From the NCBI GenBank assembly GCA_963827155.1, contig CAWGZV010000002.1, positions 2,542,001 through 2,606,000 on the forward strand: a DNA stretch of 64,000 nucleotides, read 5' to 3'. The notes beneath the pieces were generated by a model that saw only the letters and a program-made list of their open reading frames with translations, did not search any database and was not told the origin of the DNA. Positions 1 to 10,638 of the stretch are shown here, piece by piece. The position numbers and the translations under genes were made by a program. The DNA comes from UTCFX2 sp963827155. GTDB taxonomy: Bacteria; Chloroflexota; Anaerolineae; Anaerolineales; UBA4823. Position 1 is the first letter of the stretch; the number at the start of each line of letters is the position of its first letter.

Positions 1-2
1 CT

Positions 3-2681
3 AAATCAGACCATTCAGCCTATGTCCCTTCGCCAGTAACAGGGGTCAATATTCGGCTTACATTTTCTGGCGCTCTACCATCCCCTGAGATAATCCCATT
101 TGATCCGCTACCAGTTCACATGTCTTATTTCAAAGGATCCGTCGAAAACTGGAAAACAGACCTGCCGATTTGGGGGGGCGTACGCTACAAGAATATCTAT
201 CCAGGCGTCGACCTGGTGATGGATAACCAAAGTGAAAATATGTCTGGAAGCCCGCTGCAGTGGAGGCTCGAAATCGAACCTGGAGCGGACTTATCCACAT
301 TACAACTAAGCCTGGAAGGGGCGGATTCGGTAACATATGAGCAAGATAGGCTCCACGTCTGGACCGCGCACTCAGATTTCGACCTTCCGAGTTTAATTTC
401 ATCCGAAACAGCAGTTTCAGCCAACCTGGAACATAAATCTTCCACTCAATCGGTCACCTTGATGCCCGATGATCAGGGTGTCATAAACATTGGAATAGAT
501 TTTCTCATATCTTCGGAAATCATGAACTTTAATACTCCAACATCCGCCTCGAATTTGGACTACAGTACTTACCTGGGCGGAAGCATGCTGGAGACCGCAA
601 CTGACATCGCTATTGATTCGAGCGGTGCGGCATATATTACAGGTCGGATGACTTCGATTGATTTTCCGACCACACCAGGCCCTTTCTCCATCCCAAACGG
701 AGATTTCGATGCTTTTATTTCCAAGCTTTCAACAAATGGATCGACGCTTGTGTATTCCTGCATTATCGGTGGAATCAGCGTCGATAAAAGTTATGCGATT
801 GACGTTTCGGGAGGTTTTGCTGAAATTGCCGGCGAGACGTTGTCCACGGATTTTCCGGTGACAGCAGGTGCATATGACACTTTATGCGGTACAGACACAG
901 GTGGGACATGCAATTCAGGGGGACAAGGTCCCTATTATGACGCCTTTTTTGTGCGAGTGAACGAGACCTGTACCGACATGAATTACAGCACGTACCTGGG
1001 AGGGGGGAAAGACGACTTTGCTTACAGCCTACGAAAAGAGAATGGGAATTCATACCTGGCTGGCGGCACGGAATCAAGCGATTTTCCAGGTCAGGGTTTT
1101 GTCGGGGAGATGGACGCTTTCGTAACCAAGTTTAACTCCAGCGGCGAATTGGTCTTTGCGAGATCGATTGGTGGTCGTGATATCGATGTCGCTTTTTCTC
1201 TCGACTTACTCGCTGGGTCTGCATATATTGCCGGAGAGACTTCTTCGACGGATTTCCCTGCAACGGGCTATTCAGGAGGTCGAGACGGGTTTGTGGTTAA
1301 ACTGGATCCAAACGGAAGCCCGGTTTCGACCTATTCGAAATATCTGGGTGGAAGCTTTGATGACCGTGCAAACTCGATCATTGTTGGTAGTGGAGGTGAG
1401 AGTTATGTAACCGGTTGGACAAATTCCTCAAACTTCCCGGCAACAGAGGGCAGCTACCATGGCGGTATATACGATGCTTTTCTAATAAAATTGAGCAACA
1501 GCGCCTCTATTGCATATGGCACTTACCTGGGCGGCGCTGGCATGGATGAAGCCAGAGGTGTAACCCTCGACCAGCTGGGCGGCATATACCTTATCGGGCG
1601 AACCAATTCAGTGAATTTCCCAGCTACGATGGACGCATATCAAGGTGAAAATCAAGGTGGAGATTCCGACGCTTTTGTTGTCCGTTATGATCTGGCAAGT
1701 TCCTTCCCCGCTCACATTTCTTATGCCACTTACCTGGGAGGCCAGGCTGAGGAAGCGGCGTACGCAATAAGTATAGACGCAAACGCACATGTTTTTCTTA
1801 CAGGTTTCACGAAATCATCGAATTTTCCGATTACTTCGGGTGGATATGATTTATCCCTTAATAGTCAGGATGCATTCATTGTAAGAATGCTCGCTGGTCC
1901 AATCCCGTCCATCGATGTCAAGAAATTTACGAATGGATCTGACGCGGATCTACCTCCGGGACCGTACCTTCTGGCAGGCAGCACCGTGAATTGGACCTAC
2001 GTCGTGACAAATAACGGCAGGACCAGCTTGAGCGGGATCAGTGTGTCTGACAACAAGGGGGTGAGTGTTAGCTGCCCGAAGACCAGCTTGCAAATTAACG
2101 AGTCAATGACCTGTACAGCCTCTTCACCCGCACTTTTGGGGCAGTACAGCAATATTGGCACAGCCACTGGTATTGCTCCAACAGGGGTTTCCGTGAGCGA
2201 CACCGACGCCAGCAACTATTTTGGCGCCAACCCTGGCATCAAACTGGTCAAAAAGACGAATGGGCAAGATGCCAATTCACCGCCAGGGGTATATATCCTC
2301 TCCGGCGCAGCGGTCAACTGGGCGTATGAATTGACCAATACGGGCAATGTGAGCTTATCTGATTTGGTAATAAAAGACGACAATGGAACACCGTCAACTC
2401 AGACCGATGATGTGGTGGTGTGTATTGTTACATCGCTTGGGGTTGGGGCCTCTCAAAGCTGCACCCGAACCGGACAAGCAACTCCAGGCCAGTATGCAAA
2501 TAATGGTGTGGTGACAGCCAAACCACCGGAAGCCCTAGCAATCGTCTCCAGCACAGATATCAGCCACTATTTTGGGGTTGATGCTCGAAATCAATTTCGT
2601 GATGAAAACAAATGGAGAGATCGCCAGACAGGCGCCAGGTCCTTTCATTCTGGTTGGAAACCCCGTCCAATGGACCTATGA
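3..2681 (+). CDS. Giant secreted repeat protein, fragment 1 (SBBP propeller and first Cys-repeats; 5' end outside window)
   Basis: The frame is open from the window edge, so the start and signal peptide lie upstream. The first part resembles the domain that precedes SBBP repeats (ypGvdLv, then epGAdlstl). About seven SBBP-type blades follow, each with a YLGG motif, an A(Y/R)xI strand and TGxTxSxxFP. They occupy roughly 540-1900 and probably form a beta-propeller. Two of the roughly 110-residue repeats follow (starting near 1912 and 2236), each beginning xIxLxKkTNGxDA.PPGP. The frame is lost near 2578: one extra base in the ggggtt run shifts the text, and deleting it joins YFGV directly to the next repeat in fragment 2. 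Inferred role: cell-surface or extracellular structural/adhesive protein; ligand unknown. Confidence 0.85.
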   Translation, partial: KSDHSAYVPSPVTGVNIRLTFSGALPSPEIIPFDPLPVHMSYFKGSVENWKTDLPIWGGVRYKNIYPGVDLVMDNQSENMSGSPLQWRLEIEPGADLSTLQLSLEGADSVTYEQDRLHVWTAHSDFDLPSLISSETAVSANLEHKSSTQSVTLMPDDQGVINIGIDFLISSEIMNFNTPTSASNLDYSTYLGGSMLETATDIAIDSSGAAYITGRMTSIDFPTTPGPFSIPNGDFDAFISKLSTNGSTLVYSCIIGGISVDKSYAIDVSGGFAEIAGETLSTDFPVTAGAYDTLCGTDTGGTCNSGGQGPYYDAFFVRVNETCTDMNYSTYLGGGKDDFAYSLRKENGNSYLAGGTESSDFPGQGFVGEMDAFVTKFNSSGELVFARSIGGRDIDVAFSLDLLAGSAYIAGETSSTDFPATGYSGGRDGFVVKLDPNGSPVSTYSKYLGGSFDDRANSIIVGSGGESYVTGWTNSSNFPATEGSYHGGIYDAFLIKLSNSASIAYGTYLGGAGMDEARGVTLDQLGGIYLIGRTNSVNFPATMDAYQGENQGGDSDAFVVRYDLASSFPAHISYATYLGGQAEEAAYAISIDANAHVFLTGFTKSSNFPITSGGYDLSLNSQDAFIVRMLAGPIPSIDVKKFTNGSDADLPPGPYLLAGSTVNWTYVVTNNGRTSLSGISVSDNKGVSVSCPKTSLQINESMTCTASSPALLGQYSNIGTATGIAPTGVSVSDTDASNYFGANPGIKLVKKTNGQDANSPPGVYILSGAAVNWAYELTNTGNVSLSDLVIKDDNGTPSTQTDDVVVCIVTSLGVGASQSCTRTGQATPGQYANNGVVTAKPPEALAIVSSTDISHYFGVDARNQFRDENKWRDRQTGARSFHSGWKPRPMDL

Positions 2682-5600
2682 ATTGACCAACTCCGGAAAT
2701 GTTGGTCTCTCGAATGGCACCATTGTCGATAACAACGGCACCCCATCGAACAACGCAGACGATATCACCGTATGCAGGATAACTACACTTGGGGTCAATC
2801 AGTCTCAAACATGCACACGCTCAGGAACAGCAATTCCCGGTCAATATCAAAACCTGGCAGTTGTCACTGCCATACCACCGGTAGGAACAACAATCTCTTC
2901 GAACGATCGCAGCTACTATTTCGGCACAATGCCAGGATTAGAACTGGTAAAAATGACCAATGATGCAGATGCGAACTCGATTCCCGGACCGAATATCCTG
3001 GTCGGTAGTTCGATCGAATGGACTTATGTCGTGACAAATACGGGCAATGTCACCCTGACTGAGGTTCTGGTTAAAGACGATAATGGAACCCCCACGAATA
3101 TTTCGGACGATTTCACTGCCTGCTCAATAGCAAGACTGGCAGCAAACACTCATTCCAACTGTGTTATCGCAGGTATCGCCGCCGCCGGTCAGTATACCAA
3201 TATCGCGACTGCTTCAGCAGCTCCTCCAGTCGGTCCAACCATTATCGATGCGGATCCAAGCAGCTATTTTGGGGTGAACCCGGGGATTGCCTTGCGTAAG
3301 AAGACCAATGGACAGATTGCTGAAAATCCTCCAGGTCTTTATCTTGTCTCTGGAAGTTCGGTCACTTGGTCATATGAAGTCAGCAATACTGGCAATGTTC
3401 CACTGTCAAACGTGGTTGTTGAAGATGATTCCGGTACGCCTCAGAACCCTGCAGATGACGTGGTGGTATGCTCGTTTTCAACGCTCTCTGCAGGATTGAG
3501 CCAAACCTGCTACAGGTCCGGGACTGCCAATGTCGGGCAGTATGGGAACCTGGGCAGAGCTCGTGGATCACCACCTATAGGTGCGGATGTCAAAGCAAGC
3601 TCCCCAGGCTATTATTTTGGTTCGAGTCCATTCTTGAGGCTGGAAAAACTAACGAATGGAATAGAAGCGGATATTCCACCAGGCCCAATTGTCCTGATTG
3701 GAGATACGGTGGAGTGGAAGTATCAGGTATTCAATGAGGGTAATGTCACGCTCGAGAATGTCACAATCAGCGATGACAATGGGACTCCTGGAAATTCCTC
3801 AGATGATTTTACCGTCTGTGTAATCCCCTCCCTGGCAGCAGGTGCATCGAATACCTGCGAACGAAATGGTCTGGCGACGGCAGGTCAATACGTAAATACC
3901 GGCTATTCCAGTGGATTGCCGCCTGTTGGTGGATTGGTGAGCGATCATGATCAATCTCATTATTATGGGGCTCGCTCTGGCCTTTCTCTCATCAAAAAAA
4001 CCAACAACCAGGATGCAAACAGCCCACCAGGTCCTTATATTCGGGTTGGAAATCCGGTGAGCTGGACATATGATCTTATTAACACCGGAGAAGTCGATTT
4101 GACTGGGATTGCGATAACAGATGACAATGGTACACCAGCAAACTCGTCAGATGATTACAGCTGCGCTTTAGGAGTACTCAAGGCTGCGACAACACGTTCA
4201 TGTGTTCGGAGCGGGATTGCTTCTCAAGGTCAATATTCAAACCTGGCGCGAGCAGTTGGTAGTTATGGAGCGACACAGATCTTTGCATCAGATTCCAGTC
4301 ATTATTTTGGAGCGAACCCAGTTCTCCAATTGGAGAAGAAAATTAACCAGATCGATGCAGACTCGCCTCCAGGTCCTTTTATTCTTGTGGGAGAAGTGTT
4401 GACCTGGACGTATCAGATTACTAACAGCGGGAATGTCAATTTTTCGAACGTGAATATTACCGATGATAATGGCACAGCAGGAAATCTATTAGATGATCTT
4501 AATATCTGTACAATTTCCAGTTTCCCGATTGGGGCTACTCAGACATGTTACCTACAGGGTGTTGCGCAAAATGGTGCTTTTGTAAATCGGGGTAAGGTGA
4601 CTGGGACGCCTCCAGGAGGATTGTCAACAGTCAGCAGCACTGATTTAAGCTACTATTTTGGGGCAAAACCGGATTTGCTCCTGGTTAAGGAAACCAACGG
4701 AGTGGATGCGAATAACGCGCCAGGACCATTTATACAGGAGGGGGGCGTAGTAACCTGGACATACACTATGATGAATTCCGGGAATATCGATTTGAATAAC
4801 CTTGTCATTTGGGATGACAACGGCACACCGGACAATTCAAACGATGATCATAATGTATGCACGACGGATACGCTTGAAATTGGCGAATCCTTTTCTTGTT
4901 CGATGACAGGTACAGCCAAGATCGGCCAATATTCCAACATGGGCCACGCCTCAGGTGTGCCGCCAGGTGGATTGGCATCAGTCGCAGTGACTGATGTAAG
5001 CTATTATTTTGGGGCTCGCCCACAAATCGGCCTGATTAACAGAACGCAGGGACTGGACGCTAATGCAGCTCCTGGTCCTTCTATCCTGGCGGGACAACCC
5101 GTGAATTGGGAATATGAGGTGTCAAATACGGGAAATGTCCTGCTGAGCAACATTCAGATCAGCGACGACAACGGTTCACCTTCCAATCCTGGGGATGATT
5201 TCAATGTGTGTACAATTCCCAGCCTCGCGATTGGAACTTTCAGCACCTGTGCTAAATTGGGATTAGCAGCTGCCGGCCAACATACGAATATTGGGACTGC
5301 AATTGGCGTACCTCCTGGAGACCTGGGATCTGTAAGGGACACCGATCCAGGCAACTATTTTGGGGTGTACCCATCCGTCCAACTGATAAAAAGAACCAAT
5401 GGGCAGGATGCTAATTCGCCTCCAGGACCAACCGTTCTCGTCGGGAATCCAGTTGAATGGACGTATAACGTTATCAACAACGGGAATGTTTCATTAACCA
5501 ATCTGATTGTAAAGGATGACAATGGAACTCAAGCTGATCCCACTGACGATCTCGTCATTTGTACACTCACCAATCTCGCGGCAGGAGCTGTTCAAACATG

Positions 5601-7584
5601 CAATCGACAAGGAATAGCATCTAGCGGTCAATATGCTAATGCAGGTTTTCTATCCGCTGTACCCCCACTCGGGCCGATTTTGGCAACTAGCGACATCAGC
5701 CATTATTACGGCGCCCCACCAGGAATTGAATTGTTCAAATATACAAATGGGATTCTTGCCTCTGACCCGCCAGGACCATATTTACAAGGGAATGACCCGA
5801 TTACCTGGACTTATCAAGCGATCAACACTGGAGAGGTAACTTTATTCAATCTCAGGGTGAAAGACGATTACGGCACCCCAACAAATCTTCTTGACGATCG
5901 ACTGGTATGTGAATTTTCCAGTCTCATCCCTATGGAAACGCATGAATGCAGCATGCATGGTGCAGCGAAAATTGGACAATATAAAAATACTGCGGTTGCC
6001 AGTGGGACTCCTCTGGGGGGAGCTGCGATCACGGCAACCGCGACCAGTCATTATTTTGGAATTCTTCCAGCTGTCGACCTTGAGACTCACCTGAATAATG
6101 CAGACGCGGACTTGCCTCCCGGATCTTATATCCCAGTTGGAAATGCAATCAGCTGGTCATACATCATTACAAATACCGGGAATGTGGTCCTGCAAAACAT
6201 CGCAGTCAAAGATGATCATGGCACCCCCCTCGACTTTGAGGACGATATTTCGGTTTGTTCTATAAGCAGCTTACAGCCTGCTGCTTCGCAGACCTGTATT
6301 CGAAATGACACCGCCGCGATTGGGCAATATTCCAGTCTGGCGACAGCAACAGGTCAAACGCCGGTCGGTCCGTTTGTGCAAGATAACGACGCTGGGTATT
6401 ATTATGGGGCGATAGTCCTATTGAAACTGGAGAAAAGGGTTAATGGGTTGGATTCGGATACACCGCCAGGCCCTTATTTACCTTTAAATTCATCTGTCTT
6501 GTGGACTTATGAGGTGAAGAATGAAGGGAACGTGGATTTAACGAGCCTGACTGTTCAGGACGATAACGGAACTCCGTTAGATCAATCTGATGATCCTATT
6601 GTTTGCAGCATCCCAATTTTAAGAATAAACGAAACTCAAACCTGTAATCGTTCAGGCACTGCACTTTTAGGACAGTACAAGAATATCGCGAGGGCGGCAG
6701 CCATTCCTCCCGGGGGTCTGACACCAACCTCCGTTTCTGATCCAGCCCATTATTTCGGTGCAACTCCACAACTGGATTTACAAAAACTCACAAACCAACA
6801 GGATGCCGATACTGCCCCAGGTCCTTACATCCATACTGGCGATCCAGTCCAATGGACTTATACAGTAATAAATAACGGAAATGTTCCGCTTTCGAACATT
6901 ATCATTCGTGATGATAATGGCACTCCTTCTAATGCTGGAGATGATTGGCAAGTCTGCACGGTGACTACACTAGGTGCAGGCCAAAGCAAAAGCTGTACAT
7001 CCAGTACCTCAGCAATCTCCGGTCAGTATGAAAATTCAGGCAGTGTCAGCGCAACCCCTCCCGGTGGGCTGCCAACCGTCATTGATACTGATCCAAGCCA
7101 TTATTTTGGAGCAAATCCGTCGATACGGCTGGAAAAACTTATTAATGGAATAGATGCTAATTCGCCTCCGGGTCCAATCATCCTGCAAGGTGATCCAATC
7201 CAATGGACCTTCATAGTCTCCAATACCGGCAATATCGCCCTCACTGGAATCCAGGTCAAAGATGATCGCTTAGAACAGGTGATATGTCCGGATACTAACC
7301 TAGCTGTGGGGAGCCAGATGAGTTGTACAGCAGATGGGATTGCCGGAATCGGAGATTATCAGAAATCTGGGCACTGCAACGGCTTTTCCACCTGGAGATC
7401 TTCAACCAGTAATCAGTTCGGATCGCAGCCATTACTTTGGTGCAGATCCGAAGTCTTAATCTTGTGTCTCGGATTAATGGCCAGGATGCGAATAATCCAA
7501 CGGGCCCATATATCCTCGCTGGAGCGATTTATACCCAAACTTATGAGGTCAGGAACGACGGTAATATTGCACTTGGAAACATAG
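2572..7584 (+). CDS. Giant secreted repeat protein, fragment 2 (repeats 3-16)
   Basis: This continues the same polypeptide in the next frame; genuine sequence begins at about 2578, not at the nominal start. It holds fourteen tandem repeats of about 110 residues. The pattern is a TNGxDAxxPPGP strand, a WTYxVTNTGNVxLxN core, an acidic loop DDNGTPxNxxDD, a C-x12-C pair, GQYxNxGxAxGxPP and SHYFGA. The fold is expected to be an Ig-like/DUF11-type beta-sandwich. Copies are diverged, so this is an old expansion. Two further extra bases break the frame near 7369 (ggg) and 7450 (aa). With both removed the text reads through FGADPSLNLV into fragment 3. The last 70 or so residues of this fragment as printed are therefore out of frame. 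There is no internal ribosome site, so it is not a separate gene. Confidence 0.85.
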   Translation: MGLMLEINFVMKTNGEIARQAPGPFILVGNPVQWTYELTNSGNVGLSNGTIVDNNGTPSNNADDITVCRITTLGVNQSQTCTRSGTAIPGQYQNLAVVTAIPPVGTTISSNDRSYYFGTMPGLELVKMTNDADANSIPGPNILVGSSIEWTYVVTNTGNVTLTEVLVKDDNGTPTNISDDFTACSIARLAANTHSNCVIAGIAAAGQYTNIATASAAPPVGPTIIDADPSSYFGVNPGIALRKKTNGQIAENPPGLYLVSGSSVTWSYEVSNTGNVPLSNVVVEDDSGTPQNPADDVVVCSFSTLSAGLSQTCYRSGTANVGQYGNLGRARGSPPIGADVKASSPGYYFGSSPFLRLEKLTNGIEADIPPGPIVLIGDTVEWKYQVFNEGNVTLENVTISDDNGTPGNSSDDFTVCVIPSLAAGASNTCERNGLATAGQYVNTGYSSGLPPVGGLVSDHDQSHYYGARSGLSLIKKTNNQDANSPPGPYIRVGNPVSWTYDLINTGEVDLTGIAITDDNGTPANSSDDYSCALGVLKAATTRSCVRSGIASQGQYSNLARAVGSYGATQIFASDSSHYFGANPVLQLEKKINQIDADSPPGPFILVGEVLTWTYQITNSGNVNFSNVNITDDNGTAGNLLDDLNICTISSFPIGATQTCYLQGVAQNGAFVNRGKVTGTPPGGLSTVSSTDLSYYFGAKPDLLLVKETNGVDANNAPGPFIQEGGVVTWTYTMMNSGNIDLNNLVIWDDNGTPDNSNDDHNVCTTDTLEIGESFSCSMTGTAKIGQYSNMGHASGVPPGGLASVAVTDVSYYFGARPQIGLINRTQGLDANAAPGPSILAGQPVNWEYEVSNTGNVLLSNIQISDDNGSPSNPGDDFNVCTIPSLAIGTFSTCAKLGLAAAGQHTNIGTAIGVPPGDLGSVRDTDPGNYFGVYPSVQLIKRTNGQDANSPPGPTVLVGNPVEWTYNVINNGNVSLTNLIVKDDNGTQADPTDDLVICTLTNLAAGAVQTCNRQGIASSGQYANAGFLSAVPPLGPILATSDISHYYGAPPGIELFKYTNGILASDPPGPYLQGNDPITWTYQAINTGEVTLFNLRVKDDYGTPTNLLDDRLVCEFSSLIPMETHECSMHGAAKIGQYKNTAVASGTPLGGAAITATATSHYFGILPAVDLETHLNNADADLPPGSYIPVGNAISWSYIITNTGNVVLQNIAVKDDHGTPLDFEDDISVCSISSLQPAASQTCIRNDTAAIGQYSSLATATGQTPVGPFVQDNDAGYYYGAIVLLKLEKRVNGLDSDTPPGPYLPLNSSVLWTYEVKNEGNVDLTSLTVQDDNGTPLDQSDDPIVCSIPILRINETQTCNRSGTALLGQYKNIARAAAIPPGGLTPTSVSDPAHYFGATPQLDLQKLTNQQDADTAPGPYIHTGDPVQWTYTVINNGNVPLSNIIIRDDNGTPSNAGDDWQVCTVTTLGAGQSKSCTSSTSAISGQYENSGSVSATPPGGLPTVIDTDPSHYFGANPSIRLEKLINGIDANSPPGPIILQGDPIQWTFIVSNTGNIALTGIQVKDDRLEQVICPDTNLAVGSQMSCTADGIAGIGDYQKSGHCNGFSTWRSSTSNQFGSQPLLWCRSEVLILCLGLMARMRIIQRAHISSLERFIPKLMRSGTTVILHLET

Positions 7585-10500
7585 TCGTTAGAGATGATAA
7601 TGGGACACCTGCCAACCCTTCGGATGATATTCAGGTATGCGTCATCGAAAATCTGATCGCTGGCGCTTCTTCGACCTGTTCCCGCAAGTTGGCTGCGGTG
7701 CAAGGACAGCATGCAGCAGTGGGATCGGTACTCGGATCAACTTCTCAAGGTTTCCAGGCGAGCGACGATGATCTGGCTTGCTATTTCGGCGAGCAACCTT
7801 CAGTTGATCTAGAAAAGTGGACGAACAACCAGGATGCTGATTTACCGCCTGGGCAAACGATACTAGCCGGAGATCCAGTCACCTGGACTTACCATCTTCA
7901 CAACACCGGCAATGTTCCATTACTCAACCTGAGAATCACAGATGATATGGGAACCTCCCAGAATGCTGGTGATGACACGCTTATATGCGTCATCGGAAGT
8001 CTTTCCGTGGAACAAACTCAAACCTGCACAAGGCAGAGCAGCGCAGCTGCAGGCCAATATGGAAACATAGGTTCCGTTGAGGGAAGATCAATCAGCGGAC
8101 TGGTCATCGTTCGCGACCAGGATTCCAGCCATTACTTTGGTGGTTTGCCGAGCATAACTTTGAAGAAAACAATCCTGGGTATGGATGCTGACATTCCACC
8201 TGGACCATTCCTGCCGGTAGGGCAAAACATCGACTGGAACTTTGAAGTGACCAATTCGGGGAATGTTTCCCTGAGCAATGTCTCGGTTATCGATGATCAA
8301 GGCACGCCACAAAATACGACAGATGATGAGCTTGTGTGCCAAGGGATCACTCTTCCACCAGGAGCTGTTCACGGCTGTACTTCAAATGATATTTCAAAAG
8401 CCGGCCAATATGGGAATATCGCAAAAGCAGCAGGAACACCGGTCGTTGGTCCGGATATTTTCGACATTGATATGGGCCATTATTTTGGCGCAATCCCATC
8501 CCTGGTCTTAGAAAAGACAACAAATGGTCAAAGTGCCGAGAATCCGCCTGGCCAGTTTATTTACAGCTCCCACGCGGTGACATGGACTTATACAGTGACC
8601 AATACTGGGAATGTAACATTGAGCAATATCCTGATCAAGGACGATAACGGAACGCCGTTGATTTCATCTGACGACAAGCAAATATGCATTATTCCACTGC
8701 TAACACCCTCAGCAAGTGAAAGCTGTTCAAGTACGGGAACAGCACAATCCGGCCAATACACAAATGTTGGAGCTGCGCTTGCTACACCCCCCGGAGGGTT
8801 GGCACCTGTCTCGGCGACAGACTTGAGCAACTACTTCGGTGCACAGCCTAAGATAGAGCTGGTAAAGATGATCAATGGGGAAGATGCCAACAACCCTCCT
8901 GGGCCAAGCATCCTGGTTGGGGAGCCGATAACCTGGACATACGTGATCACAAATACCGGCAATGTGACTTTAACCATGGTGACACTCAGCGATGATCAGC
9001 TGGCTTTGCTAACCTGCCCAAAATCCGTTCTATATGCAGGCGAGTCGATGAGATGTACTGCCAATGGGACGGCAGAGCGCGGACAACAAACCAATATCGG
9101 GACAGTCCAAGCGACACCACCGAAGGGATTGAATCTCGTAAGCGACAGCGATCCAAGCAACTACCTTGGCTACCTCATCGAACCTGCTATCGATTTGAGG
9201 AAGACAACCAACGGCGCTGATGCAGACGGTATTCCTGGTCCGTATGCCCTGGAAGGTTCAGAGGTCACTTGGAATTTCTACGCAACCAATATCGGTAATA
9301 TCGAGCTATCCAATCTCTCTATCCTCGACGATAACGGCTCTCCTTCGGATACCCATGATGATATCGAAGTTTGCAGCTTCCCCTCTTTGGCTGTGAGAGA
9401 AGTACATCATTGCAGCCACACAGGACCGGCTCAGACTGGACAATATTCAAACCATGCGATCGTGACTGCTTTCGCTCCAGGCGATGTCCAGATAAGTGAC
9501 GGCGATAGCAGCCATTATTTTGGAGCTCGACCTGAAATCCAGCTGGATGTGAAGTTGAACGGTATTGATGCACCGGCTGCTCCAGGACCTTATCTAACCT
9601 CTGGTTCCACACTTCACTGGTCTTATGAAATCAGCAACACTGGAAACGTGATTTTGAGCAATGTCAATGTCCGAGATGACTCCGGAACTTCTGAAGATCC
9701 ATCGGATGACGTTTTGGTATGTATAATCGGGCAGCTCGCACCAAACACATCGGATACATGCACGCTGGATGGCGCAGTAAAAGATGGGCAGCACAGCCAT
9801 CAAGCAGCAGCGGTTGGGACCCCTCCAGGCGAGCTGACTGATGTAAGCAGCTCGGACATCATTTATTATTATGGCGCCCAGCCATCCATACTGCTGATCA
9901 TGGCGGTTAACAACCAAGTTTCGGTTTCGCCTCCGGGACCATATTTTGTCCTCCCCCAGGATGTCGTATGGAGTTATCTTGTTTATAACGATGGCAATGT
10001 GACTTTAAGTGATATCACCATCGAGGACAATCGAGGAACGCCGACCGATCCTACGGATGACTTCGAAGTATGTACGATAGCAAGTCTTGAACCTGGTTTT
10101 TCTCATACCTGCACGTTTAATGAAACTGGAAAATCAGGACAGCAGAGCATCACGAGCAAAGCATCAGCCACACCTCCGAGCGGACTTGACACTATCGTTG
10201 AAAGCGATACTTCTCACTATTTTGGGGCGGTGCCTGCCATGGAAATTACTAAGGCAACAAACGGCAAATACTCCCCCAGCCCTCCAGGCATGCCGATCAT
10301 TCTCGGTGAGACAATCACCTGGACCTACCAGATCAGCAATACGGGGAATGTGGAACTTGTGGATGTAAAAGTAGTCGACGACAATGGGACCCCAGGGAAC
10401 ACTGGAGATGATATCGAAGTGTGTTCATTCGAAAATCTCGAGATGGGGGTAAATCAAACTTGCACAAGCGTGGGGATTGCAGAAGGCGGACAATACATCA

Positions 10501-10613
10501 ATCATGCAAGTTTAACTTCGTGGTTCCAAGGGCAACTTTCTGACAGCGATACCAGCTGCTATCTTGGAATCCCTCCTGATGGGATAATATTCTTGCCTAT
10601 TGTTTTCCAATAA
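7437..10613 (+). CDS. Giant secreted repeat protein, fragment 3 (repeats 17-25 and C-terminus)
   Basis: This is the 3' end of the giant gene, with genuine coding from about 7451. It carries nine more Cys-containing repeats of the same family, then ends in CYLGIPPDGIIFLPIVFQ. The short hydrophobic tail after the last repeat resembles the LPxV-type tails I associate with secreted Anaerolineae proteins; a sorting role is inference only. With the three single-base insertions removed, the in-window gene reads as about 3,535 continuous codons. The stop is 25 bases from the convergent thioesterase gene, and I see no terminator hairpin between them. Repeat 21 lacks the acidic loop, as do repeats 1 and 16. 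Confidence 0.85.
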   Translation: MVQIRSLNLVSRINGQDANNPTGPYILAGAIYTQTYEVRNDGNIALGNIVVRDDNGTPANPSDDIQVCVIENLIAGASSTCSRKLAAVQGQHAAVGSVLGSTSQGFQASDDDLACYFGEQPSVDLEKWTNNQDADLPPGQTILAGDPVTWTYHLHNTGNVPLLNLRITDDMGTSQNAGDDTLICVIGSLSVEQTQTCTRQSSAAAGQYGNIGSVEGRSISGLVIVRDQDSSHYFGGLPSITLKKTILGMDADIPPGPFLPVGQNIDWNFEVTNSGNVSLSNVSVIDDQGTPQNTTDDELVCQGITLPPGAVHGCTSNDISKAGQYGNIAKAAGTPVVGPDIFDIDMGHYFGAIPSLVLEKTTNGQSAENPPGQFIYSSHAVTWTYTVTNTGNVTLSNILIKDDNGTPLISSDDKQICIIPLLTPSASESCSSTGTAQSGQYTNVGAALATPPGGLAPVSATDLSNYFGAQPKIELVKMINGEDANNPPGPSILVGEPITWTYVITNTGNVTLTMVTLSDDQLALLTCPKSVLYAGESMRCTANGTAERGQQTNIGTVQATPPKGLNLVSDSDPSNYLGYLIEPAIDLRKTTNGADADGIPGPYALEGSEVTWNFYATNIGNIELSNLSILDDNGSPSDTHDDIEVCSFPSLAVREVHHCSHTGPAQTGQYSNHAIVTAFAPGDVQISDGDSSHYFGARPEIQLDVKLNGIDAPAAPGPYLTSGSTLHWSYEISNTGNVILSNVNVRDDSGTSEDPSDDVLVCIIGQLAPNTSDTCTLDGAVKDGQHSHQAAAVGTPPGELTDVSSSDIIYYYGAQPSILLIMAVNNQVSVSPPGPYFVLPQDVVWSYLVYNDGNVTLSDITIEDNRGTPTDPTDDFEVCTIASLEPGFSHTCTFNETGKSGQQSITSKASATPPSGLDTIVESDTSHYFGAVPAMEITKATNGKYSPSPPGMPIILGETITWTYQISNTGNVELVDVKVVDDNGTPGNTGDDIEVCSFENLEMGVNQTCTSVGIAEGGQYINHASLTSWFQGQLSDSDTSCYLGIPPDGIIFLPIVFQ

Positions 10614-10638
10614 TGTCCGGTTATTGGATCTTGTTTCT

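Noticed and set aside
1900..10600. Regularly spaced repeats that might suggest an array
   Set aside because: The period is about 330 bp, the copies are diverged at DNA level and fully coding; there are no short identical repeats with spacers.
120..10613. Three separate repeat-protein genes
   Set aside because: The breaks fall inside repeats, each repaired by removing one base; no ribosome sites or signal peptides occur at the internal starts.
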